Of a DNA stretch of 64,000 nt, positions 59,495 through 64,000 are shown in pieces. Where the stretch lies: assembly GCA_963789215.1 (NCBI GenBank), contig CAWBJY010000002.1, positions 856,820 through 920,819 on the forward strand, read 5' to 3'. The notes under the pieces were generated by a model. That model ran no database searches. It had not been told where the DNA came from and was given only the letters and a program-made list of their open reading frames with translations. The position numbers and the translations under genes were made by a program. Position 1 is the first letter of the stretch. Each line of letters opens with the position of its first letter. The DNA is from Phormidesmis sp963789215. Its GTDB lineage: Bacteria > Cyanobacteriota > Cyanobacteriia > Phormidesmidales > Phormidesmidaceae.

Positions 59495-59542
59495 GGCTTT
59501 GAGCTAGTACCCGTGAGCTGACAGTCGTGAGCTCACGGTGTT

Positions 59543-59587
59543 GAATGCCATTGGCATGAATGCTGATAGCGTGAATGCTGTCAGGGT
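59543..59587. repeat. 15-bp tandem repeat after the DUF3134 gene
   Basis: GAATGCCATTGGCAT (59543-59557), GAATGCTGATAGCGT (59558-59572) and GAATGCTGTCAGGGT (59573-59587) form a three-unit 15-bp array beginning about 50 bases after the stop codon. An earlier GTGAGCTGACAGTC/GTGAGCTCACGG pair precedes it. Confidence 0.85.
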
Positions 59588-59656
59588 GATTACTAGTAGG
59601 CTTCGGCAAAGCGTCTTTAAGCGTTTTTTTAGGCGATTGAAGACAAGATAAAAAAC

Positions 59657-59689
59657 CCGTTTGGCAAAGATTTCCAGTTTGCCGAACGG
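59657..59689 (-). terminator. Hairpin with T-run on the minus strand upstream of mraY
   Basis: CCGTTTGGCAAA (59657-59668) and TTTGCCGAACGG (59678-59689) form a 12-bp stem with one G-T pair and a 9-base loop. On the minus strand the stem is followed by GTTTTTTATC, the layout of an intrinsic terminator pointing left, yet no annotated minus-strand gene ends there. Confidence 0.6.
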
Positions 59690-59803
59690 CTGTCACCAAA
59701 CATTCGTAGCGTTATTCTCCGTAACTGGTGAGGAACCGCTAACGCAGCGTAAAGTTTCGGTGAAATCTGGGAAAGGTGTGTGGTAAGTGAAGGAAATATA
59801 ATT

Positions 59804-60904
59804 GTGGATGCTAGGTTTTCGAGCAAGTCGGGTGGCCTTACAGGGGCTATGCTCTCTTCTATTTTAGCGATCGCGCTACTTGCCTCAGCTATTGGTTTAG
59901 ATGCTGCTGCTGGAAGCGCACTTGGGATAGAGGCGAGCATGACGCTTCCTTTATTGCTAGGGGCTGCGACCTCAGCGATTGCAGGTTACATAGCCCTGCC
60001 TATTTTACGTCGGTTAAAAGCGGCTCAGTTCATTAGAGAAGATGGTCCTCGTGCCCATCTTAAGAAAGCCGGTACGCCAACGATGGGCGGCATCTTCTTT
60101 GTTCCGGCGGCGCTTTTAGTTGCCTTGGTACTCACTGGGTTTTCTACGCCTGTATTAGCTGTTAGTGCGCTGACGCTCTCTTATGCTTTTATTGGCTGGG
60201 TAGATGACTGGCAGGTGATGCGCCAGCGCTCTAATAAGGGAATTTCGCCAAAGATGAAGCTGATGCTGCAAATTGGCTTTGCGGCTGTGTTTTGTCTGTG
60301 GGCGATCGCTTCTCAATCTGCCGATCTGACGATCATTTCTCTGCCCCTGGGCCTCACGTTGCCGCTGGGCCTCCTTTTTTGGCCGCTAGCAGGCTTCGTC
60401 CTCGTGGCCGAAAGCAACGCGACTAACCTAACCGATGGTGTTGATGGTTTGATGGGTGGAGCGGGTGCGATCGCGCTATTCGGCCTGGGCGCTATCATCG
60501 CCCCTAGTCACCCAGAACTTATGGTTTTCTGCGTAGCGCTCAGCGGGGGGTGCCTTGGCTTTTTGGTTCATAACCGCAACCCTGCCAAAATCTTTATGGG
60601 CGATACGGGCTCACTTGCCTTGGGCGGTGCGCTTGCAGCGGTTGGTATCCTCAGCGGTCACCTCTTTGGTCTGCTTATCGTTACCCTGCTGTTTTTTGCA
60701 GAAACCCTATCCGTTATTCTTCAAGTCGGCTATTACAAGGCTACTAAAGGCCCCGATGGCAAAGGCAAGCGACTTTTCAAAATGGCTCCTTTGCACCACC
60801 ACTTCGAGCTATCTGGCTGGAGTGAGCTTCAGGTGGTTAGCGTGTTCTACGTGATCAGCGCTTTACTCGCAACGGTTGCTGTGAGTACCCTGGTTGCTAG
60901 CTAG
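59804..60904 (+). CDS. mraY: Phospho-N-acetylmuramoyl-pentapeptide transferase MraY
   Basis: A 366-residue enzyme with about 10 membrane helices that attaches phospho-MurNAc-pentapeptide to undecaprenyl phosphate, making lipid I, the first membrane step of peptidoglycan synthesis. Signatures are HLKKAGTPTMGGIFFVPAAL, WVDDWQVMRQRSNKGISPKM with the DDW metal motif, ATNLTDGVDGLMGG, IFMGDTGSLALGGALAAVGI and APLHHHFELSGWSE. The GTG at 59804 has AAGGA nine bases upstream and is preferred over a GTG at 59780. Its product is flipped by MurJ, two copies of which are encoded 14-20 kb away. Confidence 0.94.
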   Translation: MDARFSSKSGGLTGAMLSSILAIALLASAIGLDAAAGSALGIEASMTLPLLLGAATSAIAGYIALPILRRLKAAQFIREDGPRAHLKKAGTPTMGGIFFVPAALLVALVLTGFSTPVLAVSALTLSYAFIGWVDDWQVMRQRSNKGISPKMKLMLQIGFAAVFCLWAIASQSADLTIISLPLGLTLPLGLLFWPLAGFVLVAESNATNLTDGVDGLMGGAGAIALFGLGAIIAPSHPELMVFCVALSGGCLGFLVHNRNPAKIFMGDTGSLALGGALAAVGILSGHLFGLLIVTLLFFAETLSVILQVGYYKATKGPDGKGKRLFKMAPLHHHFELSGWSELQVVSVFYVISALLATVAVSTLVAS

Positions 60905-61030
60905 GCAATTTCTATTCCTTTTGCTATTTCCTTTGCATAGATGACACACCTTAGAGGGAGCGGCTTACGAGTCGTTCCTTTTTGCCTTTAAACGGCTAGC
61001 GGGCATCTATTCAAACAAAGTATCCAAACA

Positions 61031-61057
61031 AAAAAGGCCCGGCAAAGCCAGACCTTT
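61031..61057 (-). terminator. Terminator of the tmRNA gene
   Basis: On the minus strand AAGGTCTGGC-TTT-GCCGGGCCTT forms a hairpin followed by a T-run, 48 bases after the tmRNA 3' end. Confidence 0.75.
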
Positions 61058-61060
61058 TAT

Positions 61061-61103
61061 AGTTGTATTTAGCTAGTTGCATTTAGCTAGTTACATCTAG
61101 CTG
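61061..61103. repeat. 14-bp tandem repeat between tmRNA and its terminator
   Basis: TTGTATTTAGCTAG, TTGCATTTAGCTAG and TTACATCTAGCTGA lie between the tmRNA CCA end and the terminator hairpin. Confidence 0.75.
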
Positions 61104-61104
61104 A

Positions 61105-61496
61105 TGGAGCTGACGGGAGTCGAACCCGTGTCCGCCCTAAGTAATCACGTATCGTTCGTTCACAGGTATAGCCTCTCTAATCCTCAAGGCGGGAGTTATC
61201 CATTGTCCCGGAAACAGGATGCTTCGATGAAAGTCTTAGCTAACGCACCCACCGAAGAAAGTTTGTTAGCGCATCCGTTGGGGGTTTAGTCCGGGCTGAT
61301 TAACGGAGTCACAGCTCAGACGCTCGAACCTATAAGAGGTTGTTAGGCAACAGCTACAAGAGCTTGCTTACGAGCAAAAGGTACAATGTTATTTGCATCT
61401 AATTTAAGTTTGAGTCTTTGATTTACGAGAGAAAACTCACTCTCGACCTGAATCACAACACGACTTTCGTTAAAACGTCGAAACCGTTACAGCCCC
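61105..61496 (-). ncRNA. ssrA: tmRNA (transfer-messenger RNA)
   Basis: A 392-base one-piece tmRNA. The 5' end GGGGCTGTAACGGTTTCGAC and the 3' end with T-arm (GGGTTCGACTCCCGTCAGCT) and encoded CCA pair as an alanyl tRNA-like half. The tag frame (61396 to 61343 on the minus strand) starts at GCA and encodes ANNIVPFARKQALVAVA, then a stop. ANNIVPFARK is the usual cyanobacterial tag start, and the ending is AVA. tmRNA with SmpB rescues stalled ribosomes and marks the peptide for proteolysis. SmpB is not in the window. It lies 3' of mraY in convergent orientation. Confidence 0.97.
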
Positions 61497-61821
61497 GTGT
61501 GGTTTTTCTATTATAGAGCGATCGTTTGAAAAATGGCCAGATTCAATCAGTAGTGCATTCACACCATCTATTTTCCGGCTATCCGTATAGGCCGCTACAA
61601 ATCCGAATGGCTTTGCGCTGCAACGCTTTTGGCCGAACTAAAGCCTCTGGTTATTGCGGCCATTACCTTTCGTAAACTGAATGGGTAAGGTTTTCATCTA
61701 TAATATTTTCTTAAGGTATTTGAGAGTTTAAGCCTTCGATTACGGCCAGATAGCGGCTTATGTAATTAGTTTGGCAGTCAGCTCGGTAAGGGTTCCGCTA
61801 ATAGCAAACAGGTTAATGTAA
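61497..61821. other. Intergenic region upstream of tmRNA and the LPGHRPI-repeat gene
   Basis: About 325 bases holding the divergent promoters of ssrA (minus) and the gene at 61822 (plus). I cannot place promoters by eye with confidence and see no other gene. Confidence 0.4.
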
Positions 61822-62253
61822 ATGAGCAGCACCGAAGAAAACGATAACAGTAAGAGCGCCAGCGCGCGTAAAAAAGCGTCTAGTTCGACCGCTGATAATA
61901 AGACAGCGGCCAAAAAAGAAACCGCAAAGAAAGGCGGACTCGTGAAAGCGCCTAAGAATGAAATTATGGAGCTGCCTGATCATACGCGCGTTGTAGAATC
62001 GGACACGTTGCCCAACAATCGCCCCATTTCGCTGAGCGAGATTGAGGTGGTAGATTCAATGTCTAGTTCGGGTCGTCGTCCGATTATGTCTAACGCTTTT
62101 GAGATATCGACGACAGATACGCTGCCCGGCCATCGCCCGATTGCGGTAGACACTCACGACTTCTCCAATGTTGATATGCTGCCCGGCCATCGTCCGATTG
62201 CAGATAACGATACCGGCGAAGACGCTTCTTCTCTGATGGGCTATTTGGATTAG
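61822..62253 (+). CDS. Cyanobacterial protein with repeated LPGHRPI motifs
   Basis: A 143-residue protein without membrane segment or enzymatic motif. The first 45 residues are basic and Ser/Ala/Lys-rich (RKKASSSTADNKTAAKKETA). The rest carries a degenerate repeat of about 22 residues ending in (D/S)xLP(G/N)(H/N)RPI: SDTLPNNRPI, SSSGRRPI, TDTLPGHRPI and VDMLPGHRPI. The end is acidic (NDTGEDASSLMGYLD). The regular motifs look like short binding elements in a disordered protein. I recall similar LPGNRPI-repeat proteins in other cyanobacteria without a known function. ATG at 61822; a terminator follows the stop. Confidence 0.7.
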   Translation: MSSTEENDNSKSASARKKASSSTADNKTAAKKETAKKGGLVKAPKNEIMELPDHTRVVESDTLPNNRPISLSEIEVVDSMSSSGRRPIMSNAFEISTTDTLPGHRPIAVDTHDFSNVDMLPGHRPIADNDTGEDASSLMGYLD

Positions 62254-62322
62254 TTAGCCGCTGTTTGAAGCTGGCTTCGAGGCGGTTTTAAGATAGTTTT
62301 GAAATAGTTTTGAGATAGCTAC

Positions 62323-62347
62323 TGGGGGCCATTTGGCCCCTTTTTTT
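62323..62347 (+). terminator. Intrinsic terminator after the LPGHRPI-repeat gene
   Basis: GGGGCC-ATTT-GGCCCC followed by seven T, a textbook rho-independent terminator on the plus strand 70 bases after the stop codon. Confidence 0.85.
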
Positions 62348-62418
62348 GACTCAGCGTGTTTTTGACTATTGTTGAGTGGGCGTGTTTTTGACTCAGCGTG
62401 TTTTTGACTATTGCTGAG
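62348..62418. repeat. 42-bp repeat across the cimA stop codon
   Basis: GACTCAGCGTGTTTTTGACT, with ATTGTTGAGT after it, begins at 62348, and a near copy begins at 62390 with a period of 42 bases. The second copy runs over the stop codon of cimA (62408-62410) and so set the last residues of that protein. Upstream an 11-bp GTTTT-A/G-A-GATA series is also present. Confidence 0.75.
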
Positions 62419-64000
62419 TAGATGCGATCGCACCCACCGACTGATAGAGGCCGTATTCTATTCCAGATGCAACCGCCTGATAAGACGCCTCTAAAATATT
62501 GGCCGATACGCCAGTGGTTGACCAGCGCTGCTTGCCATCGCTCGACTCTACTAACACGCGAATTCTGGCCGTTGTTCCGGCCTCGCCGTTAAGAATCCGC
62601 ACTTTGTAATCCGTTAGATAAAAAGACTCAATAACCGGATAAAACTGAATTAGCGCCTTTCGCAAAGCCTTGTCTAGCGCAGAGACCGGCCCCATGCATT
62701 CCGCTACCTCTAGCACGTCTTGGTTGTTTACGCTGACTTTGATAGTGGCCCGCGCACCAATGTTGCACTGCACGTCCGATTGCAAAACGTTGTAGTTTAC
62801 CTCAAACCCTTTGAGTTCAAATTTTGGAACGTGTTTTCCTAGGGCCTTTAGCATCAGCATTTCAAAGCTAGCCTCAGCCGCTTCAAACTGGTATCCCTTG
62901 CTCTCGAGTTCTTTTACGCGCTCTGTAATCTGTTGAACAGCCGGATCGCCTTTTTTGAGGTTTAGGCCGTAGCTCTTTGCTTTAGATAAAATGGTGCTGC
63001 CACCTGAGGAGCTAGAGATGACGATTTGGCGATCGTTGCCTATGGCTTCTGGGCAAATGTGCTCGTAGGTTTTGGGGTTGCGCTCTACGGCGCTGATGTG
63101 GATGCCGCCCTTGTGCGCAAAGGCCGATTTGCCGATGAAAGGCGCGTGGTCGTCTGGCGCTAGGTTGACGATTTCGCTGATGTGGTGACTGGTTTGAGTC
63201 AGTGAGCGAAGATGAGAGGGTTCTAAGCAGTCGCGGCCCATCTTTAGCTGTAGATTTGGAATGACTGAGCATAGGTCTGCATTGCCACAGCGCTCGCCGT
63301 AGCCGTTAATCGTGCCATGTACCATTTGCGCGCCGCCATTCACTGCGGCCAAGGCCCCGGCCACTGCCGTTCCGCTGTCGTTATGCGTATGGATTCCCAA
63401 TCGGGGCAAAGCCTCATTCGAGTCTGCGCTGGAATGCTTGCGCTGTAACCAGGCTTGTACCCTGCGAGTAATGGCTTCTATTTCTTCGGGCAGCGTGCCG
63501 CCGTTCGTATCGCATAGCACCAACCATTCGGCTCCGCCTGCTAGCGCCGCATCTAGAGTTTCTAACGCGTATTCAGCGTTAGCCTTGTAGCCATCGAACC
63601 AGTGCTCTGCATCGTAGATGATGTGTCTGCCGTTGGCGCGTAGAAACTCAACTGAATCTTGAATCATCGCTAGGTTTTCGCCTAGGCTCACTTTGAGCGC
63701 ATCGGTTACGTGCAGATCCCAGGATTTACCAAAGATAGTTAGCCACAGCGTTTTGGCATTGAGCAATGCCTTTAGCGTCTTGTCATCCGCCGCTTTTTGG
63801 TGTGGGCGGCGAGTAGAGCCAAAGGCAACTATCTGCGCATTATCTAATGGCTCTTTTTGCAAGTAGTCGAATAGCTGCGTATCGACGGTGTTTGCGCCCG
63901 GCCAGCCAGCTTCGATAAAAGGAATGCCAATTTGATTTAGCTTTTTGGCAATTTTGATTTTGTCTTCTAGCGAGCAAGCAATTCCATGTCGCTGTACGCC
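62408..64000 (-). CDS. cimA: (R)-citramalate synthase CimA, 5' end outside the window
   Basis: At least 530 residues; the gene enters from the right edge in mid-frame, starting near GVQRHGIACSLEDKIKIAKK. It is an HMGL-like TIM-barrel acyltransferase with PFIEAGWPGANTVDTQLFDY, WLVLCDTNGGTLPEEIEAIT and LGIHTHNDSGTAVAGALAAV (HTHND metal site), and a C-terminal LeuA-type regulatory domain (about the last 130 residues, GARATIKVSVNNQDV, and GTTARIRVLVESSDGK). The sequence type GWPGAN marks citramalate synthase rather than 2-isopropylmalate synthase. It makes citramalate from pyruvate and acetyl-CoA, the threonine-independent route to isoleucine. About 40 N-terminal residues are missing. Confidence 0.88.
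   Translation of the reverse strand, partial: GVQRHGIACSLEDKIKIAKKLNQIGIPFIEAGWPGANTVDTQLFDYLQKEPLDNAQIVAFGSTRRPHQKAADDKTLKALLNAKTLWLTIFGKSWDLHVTDALKVSLGENLAMIQDSVEFLRANGRHIIYDAEHWFDGYKANAEYALETLDAALAGGAEWLVLCDTNGGTLPEEIEAITRRVQAWLQRKHSSADSNEALPRLGIHTHNDSGTAVAGALAAVNGGAQMVHGTINGYGERCGNADLCSVIPNLQLKMGRDCLEPSHLRSLTQTSHHISEIVNLAPDDHAPFIGKSAFAHKGGIHISAVERNPKTYEHICPEAIGNDRQIVISSSSGGSTILSKAKSYGLNLKKGDPAVQQITERVKELESKGYQFEAAEASFEMLMLKALGKHVPKFELKGFEVNYNVLQSDVQCNIGARATIKVSVNNQDVLEVAECMGPVSALDKALRKALIQFYPVIESFYLTDYKVRILNGEAGTTARIRVLVESSDGKQRWSTTGVSANILEASYQAVASGIEYGLYQSVGAIASTQQ

Noticed and set aside
61104..61289. A 61-residue plus-strand frame at the tmRNA 3' end
   Set aside because: It lies entirely on the complement of the tmRNA; the conserved T-arm sequence explains it.

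Overview
The window is a chromosomal segment of a cyanobacterium, most likely a motile, non-heterocystous filament of the Leptolyngbya/Phormidesmis type. The evidence is the set of cyanobacterial or photosynthetic markers (SasA, Ycf34, HemJ, a one-helix Hli protein, PAP/fibrillin, LrtA, MenB, DUF760, DUF2811, DUF3134), many GCGATCGC (HIP1) octamers, and above all HmpF next to a type IV pilus chemotaxis operon, a pairing known from filamentous cyanobacteria. Genus-level assignment is inference. There are no rRNA genes, tRNAs, insertion sequences, prophage or CRISPR arrays; the one RNA gene is tmRNA.

Layout. 1-2.9 kb: a small cyanobacterial protein, then a minus-strand pilin cluster (major pilin, minor pilin, anchored partner). 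3.3-4.2 kb: a small toxin-antitoxin-like patch holding a DUF4160/DUF2442 pair and a deletion scar of a Phd/VapC pair. 4.3-5.7 kb: glycolate dehydrogenase glcD. 5.8-18 kb: the hmp (pil) chemotaxis operon (CheY, CheW, methyl-accepting protein, giant CheA) on the minus strand, with hmpF diverging on the plus strand. 18-22.4 kb: S4 protein, glutaredoxin, hibernation factor LrtA, LipB, a response-regulator phosphatase and its overlapping partner. 22.5-31.6 kb: CocE-type hydrolase, clock kinase SasA, PspA, a SPOR-like protein, DciA, MenB, HemJ, Hli. 32-38.6 kb: ABC ATPase, ScpB, DUF760, HtrA protease, a catalytically dead LytM protein, a basic membrane protein. 38.7-42.3 kb: CCA enzyme, Ycf34 and a WD40 protein kinase. 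42.4-45.6 kb: two tandem MurJ flippases. 45.8-49.4 kb: a phosphonate/phosphite/selenate-type ABC importer. 49.4-50.2 kb: an AT-rich gap with DnaA boxes. 50.2-64 kb: DUF2811, a PHP phosphoesterase, TonB-like protein, CobI, lipase, cation/proton antiporter, Fe-S nuclease, PAP/fibrillin, DUF3134, MraY, tmRNA, an LPGHRPI-repeat protein and a truncated citramalate synthase.

Themes. Surface motility is strongly represented: pilins plus the Hmp signalling array and HmpF. Cell-wall synthesis is another (two MurJ, MraY, and a LytM-type likely amidase activator). The feature no single gene explains is a family of short tandem repeats, unrelated in sequence but very often with a 15-bp period. They lie both inside coding regions (linkers of CheA and the chemoreceptor, the PhnE N-terminus, the basic membrane protein) and just after stop codons. 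The sharpest single discoveries are the Phd/VapC deletion scar, the LytM protein that has lost every metal-site residue, and the DnaA-box region, which may be a replication origin.
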